Source of the DNA: Novosphingobium sp.
GTDB lineage: Bacteria; Pseudomonadota; Alphaproteobacteria; Sphingomonadales; Sphingomonadaceae
NCBI GenBank assembly: GCA_021299075.1
Contig: JAJTFU010000122.1
Span: 1 to 6,212 of the forward strand
Direction of reading: 5' to 3'
Length of the DNA: 6,212 nucleotides
Part shown: positions 1-5,563 of the stretch, piece after piece
How positions within the stretch are numbered: the stretch's first letter is position 1
Layout: the number at the start of each line of letters is the position of its first letter
The notes under the pieces: model-generated
Told to the model about the DNA's origin: nothing
The model's database searches: none
What the model saw: only the letters and a program-made list of their open reading frames with translations
Position numbers and translations under genes: made by a program

Positions 1-872
1 GGGTCACCCGCCCGGCGGGGGCCAAGCACGCGGTTGATCTTCTGATTGGTCACGCGGTCGACCGCGTCGAGCACTTCAAGCACCGAATAGCCCTGGCCAT
101 AGCCGCAGTTCATCGTCAGCGAGCGGTCCGGCTGCTCGATCAGCGCCTCTAGTGCCAGGACATGCGCGTTCGCGAGGTCCGATACGTGGATGTAATCACG
201 CACGCCGGTGCCGTCGGGCGTGGCGAAATCGGTCCCGAACACGTCGACCTTCGCGCGCTTGCCGAGCGCGGCTTCCACCGCAACCTTGATCAGGTGCGTG
301 GCCCCGGCAGTCGATTGACCCGTGCGGGCCTGCGGATCGGCGCCGGCAACGTTGAAATAGCGCAGGGCACAGAAATTGAGCGGATGAGCCCGCGAAACGT
401 CGCCCAGCATGATCTCGGTCATCAGCTTGGACATGCCATAGGGGTTGATCGGCGCCTTGGGGCTGTCCTCATGCACCGGCGAAACCTCGGGCACACCATA
501 GGTCGCAGCGGTCGAGCTGAAGATGAAGTGCGGCACCCCGGCCGTTACCGCCGCCTCGATCAGCGCCCGGCTCTTGGCGGTGTTGTTGGAATAGTACTTC
601 AGCGGGTTCTCGACCGATTCGGGCACGATGATCGACCCGGCGAAATGCATCACCGCCTTGATGCCCTGCTCGGCAAAGATCCGCGCCAACAGGTCGGCAT
701 CGGCGATATCGCCTTCATACAGGGGCACGCCATCGGGCACGGCAAAGCGAAAGCCGGTGGTCAGGTTGTCGATCACGGCGACCGGCCAGCCGGCATCCTT
801 GAGCGCGAGCACGGCATGGCTGCCGATATAACCGGCACCGCCGGTAACGAGCACGGGGAGTTTCTGCGACAT
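1..872 (-). CDS. galE: UDP-glucose 4-epimerase GalE (C-terminus cut by window edge)
   Basis: This gene encodes the cytoplasmic NAD-dependent epimerase that interconverts UDP-glucose and UDP-galactose (Leloir pathway, precursor supply for LPS and exopolysaccharide). Read leftward from ATG 872-870, the protein opens MSQKLPVLVTGGAGYIGSH, a textbook N-terminal NAD-binding Rossmann glycine motif at residues 10-19. It then shows an HFAGS segment, VPESVENPLKYY, FSSTAATYG around residues 118-126, and the SDR catalytic NPYGMSK with Tyr145 and Lys149. Further on come LRYFNVAGAD, a DGTGVRDYIHVSDLA motif and NCGYGQGYSVLEV. The third residue of the SSx active-site triplet is Thr121, where E. coli GalE has Ser124; this is a tolerated substitution. 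About 290 codons are visible of a usual 330-340, so roughly 45 C-terminal residues lie outside the window. No strong Shine-Dalgarno precedes the start; the start is set by the family N-terminus. It is divergent from the DUF4136 cluster. Confidence 0.97.
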   Translation of the reverse strand, partial: MSQKLPVLVTGGAGYIGSHAVLALKDAGWPVAVIDNLTTGFRFAVPDGVPLYEGDIADADLLARIFAEQGIKAVMHFAGSIIVPESVENPLKYYSNNTAKSRALIEAAVTAGVPHFIFSSTAATYGVPEVSPVHEDSPKAPINPYGMSKLMTEIMLGDVSRAHPLNFCALRYFNVAGADPQARTGQSTAGATHLIKVAVEAALGKRAKVDVFGTDFATPDGTGVRDYIHVSDLANAHVLALEALIEQPDRSLTMNCGYGQGYSVLEVLDAVDRVTNQKINRVLGPRRAGD

Positions 873-1004
873 CGCCCGCGCCCTAGCACAGCTGCGCCAT
901 CAAGTGGTTAATCTCGCGGTGTAATCGACAGTATTCAGCCCACCGCAATGTTGTCGGCGCGAGAGCGGATGAGGGGGCAGCCCGTTCGTCTGCCAAGGAT
1001 GTCC
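873..1004. promoter_or_regulatory. divergent intergenic spacer between galE and the DUF4136-like cluster
   Basis: These 132 bases separate the galE start from the chosen start of the rightward cluster, so promoters for both directions should lie here. The part around 900-945 is clearly more A+T-rich than the flanking genes (for example GTGGTTAATC and GTATTCAG), as expected of promoter DNA. I could not find a -35/-10 pair on either strand good enough to place, nor a clear operator palindrome. The regulatory call rests on gene orientation alone. Confidence 0.45.
995..998 (+). promoter_or_regulatory. Shine-Dalgarno AAGG deciding the start of the first DUF4136-like gene
   Basis: AAGG ends six bases before the ATG at 1005, a normal spacing. 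It abuts the in-frame ATG at 999 with no spacer, and nothing comparable precedes the upstream in-frame ATGs at 948 and 969. This favours 1005, which also gives the most compact signal sequence. Confidence 0.5.
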
Positions 1005-1721
1005 ATGCCACGCACCCGATCATCGCTCGCCGCCGCAGCCATCTCGCTGGTCCTTGCAGGAACCGGAACCGCATTGTTGGCCCAGCGAACCGGACCGTAC
1101 GGGCCAGGCTGGGGCGAACCGCGCTGGGGCGCCGACCGCGATGTCGAGCGCTCGCTGCGCCGCGCGAGTGCCGCACGCGAAGGCAAGGTCGATGTCGCGC
1201 AGTTCCGGGCCGAGGGCGACGCCGCGCTGGCGCTGGGACGCGGCGCGATTGCCGTGGTGCGACCCGCAAATGACGATCCGCTCCCGGACAGCCGGATCAA
1301 TGCGACATTCGAAGCAGCGGTCGAGAACCAACTGGCCGGTGCAGGATATGACACCCTGGGGTCCGCCACCGGAGGGCAGATCGCCGAAGTGCGGATCGTC
1401 CGCACCGAAGCCGAACCGGCCGAGCAGAAGGGCAAGCCGCTGAGCGGCGAGATGGTGGTGGGCGTGTCCAACCATGGCTCGATGATCGGCGGGGCTTTGC
1501 GTTATGATGGCACCAAGCCGCGCGCCGCGCTGATCTCGACGCGGCTCGAAACCCGCATCCGGGATCGCGCCAGCGGGCAGGTGCTGTGGGAAGGCCGCGC
1601 CGAAATGTTGACGCGCGAAGGCGATTCGCGCTGGGGTGACCAGGCCATTGCCACCCGGCTTGCCAGCGCCTTGTTCGATGGCTTCCCTACGCGTACCGGC
1701 GAGCCGCTGGCGGCGCGTTAG
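1005..1721 (+). CDS. DUF4136-like envelope protein, non-lipoprotein paralogue
   Basis: Function is unknown. From ATG 1005 the product has 238 residues. The in-frame ATGs at 948 and 969 would add a polar stretch ahead of the signal and lack a ribosome site. Residues 1-27 form a signal sequence: a basic start, a hydrophobic core (SLAAAAISLVLAG), then TGTALLAQ. The pattern LAGT sits where a lipoprotein would have LAGC, so the protein is more likely periplasmic or held by an uncleaved helix than lipidated. The mature part holds a DUF4136-type domain at roughly residues 75-232: an AIAVVRP strand, NATFEAAVENQLAGAGYDT, then the C-terminal signature IRDRASGQVLWEGRA (185-199) and ALFDGFP (222-228). 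That signature is shared almost word for word with the next gene, so the two are tandem paralogues. An extra arginine-rich, charged region (about 41-80) is unique to this copy. The gap to the next gene is 42 bases, consistent with an operon. Family assignment is from remembered DUF4136 features. Confidence 0.75.
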   Translation: MPRTRSSLAAAAISLVLAGTGTALLAQRTGPYGPGWGEPRWGADRDVERSLRRASAAREGKVDVAQFRAEGDAALALGRGAIAVVRPANDDPLPDSRINATFEAAVENQLAGAGYDTLGSATGGQIAEVRIVRTEAEPAEQKGKPLSGEMVVGVSNHGSMIGGALRYDGTKPRAALISTRLETRIRDRASGQVLWEGRAEMLTREGDSRWGDQAIATRLASALFDGFPTRTGEPLAAR

Positions 1722-1763
1722 CCGCTTGCCTCGGCGCGGGAACGGCCGCACATTGGTGGCACG

Positions 1764-2369
1764 ATGACACATCTGCTCAAGCACCCCTTGCTCTTCGCCC
1801 TGGCTTTCAGCCTCACCCTGAGCGGCTGCGTTGCGCCGACCGGGCCGGTCGAAGTCACCCGGTTCCACGCCCAGGACATTTCCGCCCTGGGGAAAGGCAC
1901 GATCGCGGTTGAACCGGCACCGGGCCATGACGGCTCCTCGCTGGAATGGAAGGCTTACCAGGCGGCGGTCGAACGGCAGCTTGGGCTGCTCGGCTATTCG
2001 GCCGTCCCGGCCGGGACCGCCAGCACTCAGGTCGCCCAGCTGCGCCTGTCGCGTGAGAGCCTTCAGTCCGCGCGCAGCAGCAGCCCGGTAAGCGTCAGCG
2101 TCGGCGGTTCGACCGGCTCCTATGGTTCGGGTCTGGGCGTGGGCATCGGCATCAATCTCTCGCCGCGCCCGTCCGAGCAGGTCCGCACCGATCTGGGCGT
2201 GATCATTCGCGACCGAGCCAGCGGCACCGCGCTGTGGGAAGGGCGGGCCAGTTTCACCGTCCGCACCGGCTCGCCGCTCGCCGCCACCTCGCTCGGCGCA
2301 GCAAAGATGGCAGAAGCCCTGTTCAAGGGCTTTCCCGGACAATCGGGTGAGACTATCGCGGTCAAATGA
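1764..2369 (+). CDS. DUF4136-like outer-membrane lipoprotein, second paralogue
   Basis: This is a 201-residue lipoprotein of unknown function. The N-terminus is a classic type II signal peptide with lipobox LSGC, giving lipidated Cys22. The next residue is Val rather than Asp, so outer-membrane sorting is expected. After it comes a DUF4136-type domain: VTRFHAQD and GTIAVEP strands, a helix with YQAAVERQLGLLGY (65-78), and a Gly/Ser-rich segment (about 105-131, alternating G/S/V) of the kind seen in many members. The C-terminal signature is IRDRASGTALWEGRA (148-162) followed by ALFKGFP (185-191). The signature matches the upstream gene closely, but the middle and N-terminal parts do not, so duplication is old or the copies have specialised. 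A weak GGTGG at 1755-1759 lies four bases before the ATG. Its TGA overlaps the start of the peptidase gene (ATGA at 2366-2369), indicating translational coupling. Proteins of this family are small envelope lipoproteins with no established activity. Confidence 0.82.
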   Translation: MTHLLKHPLLFALAFSLTLSGCVAPTGPVEVTRFHAQDISALGKGTIAVEPAPGHDGSSLEWKAYQAAVERQLGLLGYSAVPAGTASTQVAQLRLSRESLQSARSSSPVSVSVGGSTGSYGSGLGVGIGINLSPRPSEQVRTDLGVIIRDRASGTALWEGRASFTVRTGSPLAATSLGAAKMAEALFKGFPGQSGETIAVK

Positions 2370-3508
2370 CCGCACCTGACATCCAGATCGACGCCGCTTT
2401 TGACAGCGGCAATATCGAAATCCTCTCCGTCGCCGGCGCCACCGCGCGCTTGGCGATCCGCAAGGACACCAATTCGGACTTCTTCCAGTGGTTCCATTTC
2501 CGCGTCGGCAATGCTGGCGGTCGCGCGCTGGAACTGAAGATCACCGGTCTCGCCGCATCGGCGTATCCCGGCGGCTGGCCCGGCTATAACGCCGCCGTCA
2601 GCGAGGACCGCGAGTACTGGGGCCGTGCGGCCAGCAGCTATGATGCGGACGAGGACGGCGGCACGCTGACGATCCGCTATCAGCCGGCCAGCGACCTGGC
2701 CTGGTTCGCCTATTTCGCGCCCTATTCGTGGGAGCGGCACCAGGACCTGATCGCCAGCGCTGCCCTGTCCGAGGGCGTTTCACACCGGGTGCTGGGCCGC
2801 AGTCATGATGGCCGCAGCATCGACTGCCTCGATTTTGGCACCGGCGCAAAGCAGGTCTGGCTCTATGCCCGCCAGCATCCCGGCGAATCGATGGCCGAAT
2901 GGTGGATGGAAGGCGCACTCGCCTGCCTGACCGATCCCGCCGACCCGGTTGGCCGCGCGCTGCGCCAGCGTTGCACTTTCCATGTCGTGCCCAATGCCAA
3001 CCCCGATGGCTCGGTGCGCGGCAACCTGCGCACCAATTCGCTGGGGGTGAACCTCAACCGCGAATGGAACAACCCGACGGCCGAACAATCGCCCGAGGTC
3101 CTGGCGATCCGCACTGCCATGGACGCGACCGGCGTCGACTTTGCGATGGACGTCCACGGCGACGAGGCGATCCCCGCCGTGTTCCTGGCCGGGTTTGAAG
3201 GCATTCCCTCAGCCAATCCCGCGCAGCAGGGCGGGTTTGATCGTTACAAGGCGATCCTCGACCGGCGCACGCCCGATTTCCAGACGAAGCTGGGCTATCC
3301 GGTCTCGGGGCCTGGCCGGGCCAACCTGGCGATGAGCACCAACCAGCTCGCCGAACGCTTCGGCGCGGTTTCGATGACGCTGGAAATGCCGTTCAAGGAT
3401 AACGACGACCTGCCCGATCCGGCGCAGGGCTGGTCACCCGAACGCTCGGCCCAGCTAGGTCGCGATTGCATGGCGGCGCTGCTGGAGTGGCTGGACGCAG
3501 CGGCCTAG
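2366..3508 (+). CDS. M14-family zinc carboxypeptidase, cytosolic carboxypeptidase (CCP/Nna1)-like
   Basis: This is a predicted zinc metallocarboxypeptidase of 380 residues with no signal peptide, so a cytoplasmic enzyme. Residues 1-125 form the beta-rich N-terminal domain characteristic of CCP-type M14 enzymes (DSGNIEIL near the start, FQWFHFRV at 40-47, an aromatic YFAPYSWERHQDL at 116-128). The catalytic domain follows. HPGES gives zinc ligands His171 and Glu174. VVPNANPDGSVRGNLR supplies the substrate-pocket Arg222, and GVNLNREW gives Asn231-Arg232, the carboxylate-binding pair. DVHGDE gives the third zinc ligand, His264, and TLEMPFKDN carries the catalytic base Glu340. These match carboxypeptidase A His69/Glu72/Arg127/Asn144-Arg145/His196/Glu270, so every key residue is present and an active enzyme is expected. 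Eukaryotic CCPs trim glutamates from tubulin; bacterial homologues have no agreed substrate. The start overlaps the lipoprotein stop, and no good ribosome site is visible, implying coupled translation. The TAG stop lies inside a CTAG shared with the convergent gene. Confidence 0.93.
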   Translation: MTAPDIQIDAAFDSGNIEILSVAGATARLAIRKDTNSDFFQWFHFRVGNAGGRALELKITGLAASAYPGGWPGYNAAVSEDREYWGRAASSYDADEDGGTLTIRYQPASDLAWFAYFAPYSWERHQDLIASAALSEGVSHRVLGRSHDGRSIDCLDFGTGAKQVWLYARQHPGESMAEWWMEGALACLTDPADPVGRALRQRCTFHVVPNANPDGSVRGNLRTNSLGVNLNREWNNPTAEQSPEVLAIRTAMDATGVDFAMDVHGDEAIPAVFLAGFEGIPSANPAQQGGFDRYKAILDRRTPDFQTKLGYPVSGPGRANLAMSTNQLAERFGAVSMTLEMPFKDNDDLPDPAQGWSPERSAQLGRDCMAALLEWLDAAA

Positions 3509-4377
3509 GTCGCGCCGCTCTGCCGCGCGCGGCGCCGTTCGAGCCACGGCAAGAACGGAAACAGGAACTGCTCACGGATTGAAAGGCGGCGGCGTTCATC
3601 CTGGCCAACCAGGGCGGATTCGCCTTCCCGGAAGGTACCGAACAGCCGATCAAACAGGATCACGCAGTTGCCATAGTTGCAGCGGGTGTCCTCGAAGCTG
3701 AGGGCCGTATGGTGCAGGCTGTGGTGCTGGATCGTGGTGAAGAAGAATGAAAACCATTTCGGTGGATCGGCGCGGACATTGGCGTGGGCATAGAAGGAAA
3801 TTGCGCCCAGCGCGTTGAAGGCGGCGAACATGGGTGCCTTGTCGAAGTCAAGCAGGGCGATCACGCTGAGACTGATCAGGAACAGCTCGATCGGATTGCC
3901 GACATAGCCCTTCATGGCGTTGAGCTGCGTGATGTGGTGGTGCGGGGCATGGGTCGACCACAGCCAGCTGTTGTTATGCATCCAGCGGTGCATCCAGTAC
4001 TGGCCGAATTCGACCAGCAGCATCACGACAGCCACTTGCACCAGGAACGGTGCCTGGGCGAGCCAGGGCGTGGCAATGCCGAGTGCCGCCTTGGCCTGGG
4101 ATAGCGGCGTATTGGCCAGGGTGTCGCTCGCCCACGAGATCGCACTGATTCCCAGGACGACGTAGAACAGGTCAGTCAGGAGTTCCTGCCGGTTGATCCG
4201 CCAGCCCGTGTGACGCTCTGCGACCCATTCCATCAACTGCACGAAAGCGACAACGACCAGAGCCACCACGGTGACCGTCCAGGGATTGTCCACCCAGACC
4301 TTGGGTGCGAAGGCCCAGAACGCCAGGATGGCAGCAACGGTTGCGGGCGGTAGCAGATTGAACAGCGCTTGCTTCAT
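3505..4377 (-). CDS. sterol desaturase / fatty acid hydroxylase superfamily membrane protein
   Basis: This is an integral-membrane di-iron oxygenase of 290 residues; its exact substrate (sterol, carotenoid, fatty acid or ether lipid) cannot be told from sequence. The start is ATG 4377-4375, preceded by a strong GGGGGAGA six bases upstream. An open frame extends back to 4908, but only as the antisense of the next gene. Hydrophobic segments lie at about residues 7-25, 34-50, 66-82, 108-126 and 163-195. The iron-binding histidine clusters are HRWMH (130-134), HAPHHH (143-148), a lone His198 in YAHAN, and HHSLHH (218-223): the HxxxH, HxxHH and HHxxHH set of the superfamily, complete. NPIE (161-164) and the late NCVILFDRLFGTFREGE are also typical. 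It shares its stop with the convergent peptidase gene, so there is no room for an intergenic terminator. Nothing nearby suggests a specific lipid pathway. Confidence 0.92.
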   Translation of the reverse strand: MKQALFNLLPPATVAAILAFWAFAPKVWVDNPWTVTVVALVVVAFVQLMEWVAERHTGWRINRQELLTDLFYVVLGISAISWASDTLANTPLSQAKAALGIATPWLAQAPFLVQVAVVMLLVEFGQYWMHRWMHNNSWLWSTHAPHHHITQLNAMKGYVGNPIELFLISLSVIALLDFDKAPMFAAFNALGAISFYAHANVRADPPKWFSFFFTTIQHHSLHHTALSFEDTRCNYGNCVILFDRLFGTFREGESALVGQDERRRLSIREQFLFPFLPWLERRRARQSGAT

Positions 4378-4383
4378 CGGTCG

Positions 4384-4391
4384 TCTCCCCC
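4384..4391 (-). promoter_or_regulatory. Shine-Dalgarno GGGGGAGA fixing the hydroxylase start
   Basis: On the minus strand GGGGGAGA stands six bases before ATG 4377. It is one of the strongest ribosome sites in the window and argues against a longer N-terminus read through the spacer. Residues encoded before this ATG in the same frame have no hydrophobic or family character. Confidence 0.75.
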
Positions 4392-4544
4392 ATCTGCAGG
4401 CCGATGTGGACCTGCGAGACATTCGTGAGCGACCCCGAATTTCTGTTCCAACTGACCTGAGCCTAACTGAGGTGCCGTCGCCAGTCGAACTTAAACTTCG
4501 ATGGACCTGAGTGCCTGATCGGGCGCATGATGCGGCGGCCTTCC

Positions 4545-4552
4545 GGGGGGAG
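4545..4552 (+). promoter_or_regulatory. Shine-Dalgarno GGGGGGAG of the NTF2-like lipoprotein
   Basis: A purine run ends eight bases before ATG 4561, at the usual distance. An upstream ATG in another frame (4527) has no such site and its frame does not encode the lipoprotein signal. Confidence 0.6.
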
Positions 4553-4560
4553 CCAATGCC

Positions 4561-5115
4561 ATGCGCAAGATGCCTTTGACTGCCTTTCTGGTTGGCCTCG
4601 CCGGATGTGCCGGACCAGCGGCCACTACGAACGTAACGCAGGACCGAACCCTCGCTGCCGCAGAGCAGGTGATCGATGCCTTTTACGCGTTCGATCCGCG
4701 CCCGCTCCGCACGGCCCTGGCCGATGCCCCTGGCGCGCAGCCACGGCTCCTGTTCTACCAGGGCTGGGCCCAGGGGGGTAACTATGCGGTGCTGAAGCGC
4801 AGGCCGTGCAGCTTCGTCAGTGCCGACGAGGTGACCTGTGCGATCACGGTTCGGGACGATCTGATCGTCGCCCTTGGAACGGGATATTGGGTAACGGATA
4901 CGTTCCACCTGACCATTGCCGATGGACGCATTGTCAATGTCCGAACCAGCTCGGATGATCCGCCTGACTTCGACGCGGCATTAGCCTGGTTGCAGCGCGA
5001 AAATCCCGCGGTCATGGCCGGGCCCTGCCAGGGCTTCTTTGCCGGTGGCCCGACACCACAGGAATGCGTCCGCGCGGTCGTGGCGGGTTTCAGGGCCTAT
5101 CGGGCGCGCAAGTAA
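4561..5115 (+). CDS. predicted lipoprotein with NTF2/SnoaL-like fold, unknown function
   Basis: I do not recognise a named family. The 184-residue product starts MRK, runs through a short hydrophobic stretch and reaches lipobox LAGC, so Cys16 should be lipidated; the next residue is Ala, favouring the outer membrane. The mature chain begins with a low-complexity linker and then a helix (LAAAEQVIDAFYAFDPRPLRTAL, about 31-53). A GW-rich loop and alternating strands follow, ending in DTFHLTIADGRIVNVRTSSDDP (113-134). The last strand pair plus the leading helix resembles NTF2/SnoaL cone-shaped folds, which act as small ligand-binding or enzymatic domains; this is a weak fold guess. Four cysteines after the lipid one (83, 93, 156, 169) could form two disulfides in the periplasm. 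A strong ribosome site lies eight bases upstream. It is monocistronic, and its TAA lies six bases from the cdd stop on the other strand. Confidence 0.75.
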   Translation: MRKMPLTAFLVGLAGCAGPAATTNVTQDRTLAAAEQVIDAFYAFDPRPLRTALADAPGAQPRLLFYQGWAQGGNYAVLKRRPCSFVSADEVTCAITVRDDLIVALGTGYWVTDTFHLTIADGRIVNVRTSSDDPPDFDAALAWLQRENPAVMAGPCQGFFAGGPTPQECVRAVVAGFRAYRARK

Positions 5116-5121
5116 ACGGCT

Positions 5122-5544
5122 TCAGCCCAGGTTCGCCGGGCCGAAGGCGTGGGGCAGCAGGGCGGAGAGCTTGAGTTCCAGCACCGCGTCCGCACCCGCG
5201 CACCAGATCACAGGGTCGGTCTCGCCCAGTTGGGCCAGTTCGTTGAGCACCTGGCGGCAGCGGCCGCAGGGGGTGACGGTGGGGCCGGGCGCTCCGTGCA
5301 TGCCGCCCACCACCGCGACGGCTTCAAGGCCCCCGCGCCGGCCCTCGTTCATCGCCCTGGCGACGGCGTTGGTCTCGGCGCAGAGCGCCAGGCCATAGCT
5401 GGCGTTCTCGGCATTGGCACCGGTCACCACGGAGCCATCAGCAAAGCCCAGGGCGGCGCCGACGTGGAAGTTTGAATAGGGCGCATAGGCCTGGGCCTGG
5501 GCGGCCTTGGCGGCAGCGATCAGGGTGTCGCGGTCATGGGTCAT
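5122..5544 (-). CDS. cdd: cytidine deaminase (homotetrameric short form)
   Basis: This gene encodes the zinc enzyme that deaminates cytidine and deoxycytidine to uridine and deoxyuridine in pyrimidine salvage, in the cytoplasm. From ATG 5544-5542 the product has 140 residues, the length of the short bacterial form. All signatures are present: APYSNFHVGAAL (21-32), GANAENASY (42-50, with Ala where Val is usual), CAET with zinc ligand Cys55 and proton-shuttle Glu57, and PCGRCRQ (92-98) with zinc ligands Cys93 and Cys96. A C-terminal LLPHAFGP follows. An open frame continues 38 codons upstream to 5658, but it overlaps the end of the preceding gene and has no family content, so the short start is right. 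Only 19 bases separate it from the GH25-like gene upstream, suggesting cotranscription. No clear ribosome site precedes the start. Confidence 0.96.
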   Translation of the reverse strand: MTHDRDTLIAAAKAAQAQAYAPYSNFHVGAALGFADGSVVTGANAENASYGLALCAETNAVARAMNEGRRGGLEAVAVVGGMHGAPGPTVTPCGRCRQVLNELAQLGETDPVIWCAGADAVLELKLSALLPHAFGPANLG

Positions 5545-5563
5545 GTCGGGCGCTATAGCCGGG

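Larger units (their letters stand above)
4378..4560. promoter_or_regulatory. divergent spacer with a small palindrome and three GACCTG repeats
   Basis: This 183-base spacer must hold the promoters of the leftward hydroxylase and the rightward lipoprotein. It contains an interrupted palindrome TCGAA-N7-TTCGA at 4485-4501, in the most A+T-rich patch (CTTAAAC). GACCTG occurs in direct orientation three times, starting at 4409, 4454 and 4504; the last two extend to GACCTGAG and lie exactly 50 bases apart. These could be operator sites, but arms of five bases and six-base repeats can also arise by chance. No convincing -35/-10 pair was found. Confidence 0.4.

Noticed and set aside
162..911. 249-codon rightward open frame opposite galE
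   Set aside because: It is the antisense of an unmistakable galE; its protein is rich in His, Arg and Gly with no domain character, typical of high-GC shadow frames.
873..1004. Possible minus-strand -35 TTGCGG with a weak -10 upstream of galE
   Set aside because: Only three of six bases match in each box, no better than chance.
1020..2375. 451-codon leftward open frame across both DUF4136-like genes
   Set aside because: Long antisense frames are expected at this G+C content. The sense strand encodes two signal-bearing paralogues with matching signatures, while this frame has no signal, domain or ribosome site.
4491..4519. Possible plus-strand promoter TTAAAC-17-CCTGAT before the lipoprotein
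   Set aside because: Both boxes match the consensus at only about half the positions, so I do not call it.
4378..4908. N-terminal extension of the hydroxylase to 467 residues
   Set aside because: The extra part is antisense to the lipoprotein gene and spacer, has no hydrophobic or family character, and a strong ribosome site marks the ATG at 4377.
5105..5160. Possible bidirectional terminator between the lipoprotein and cdd
   Set aside because: Only six bases lie between the stops, and the nearby CGCC/GGCG pairing is inside cdd with no T-run; not distinguishable from ordinary GC-rich coding sequence.
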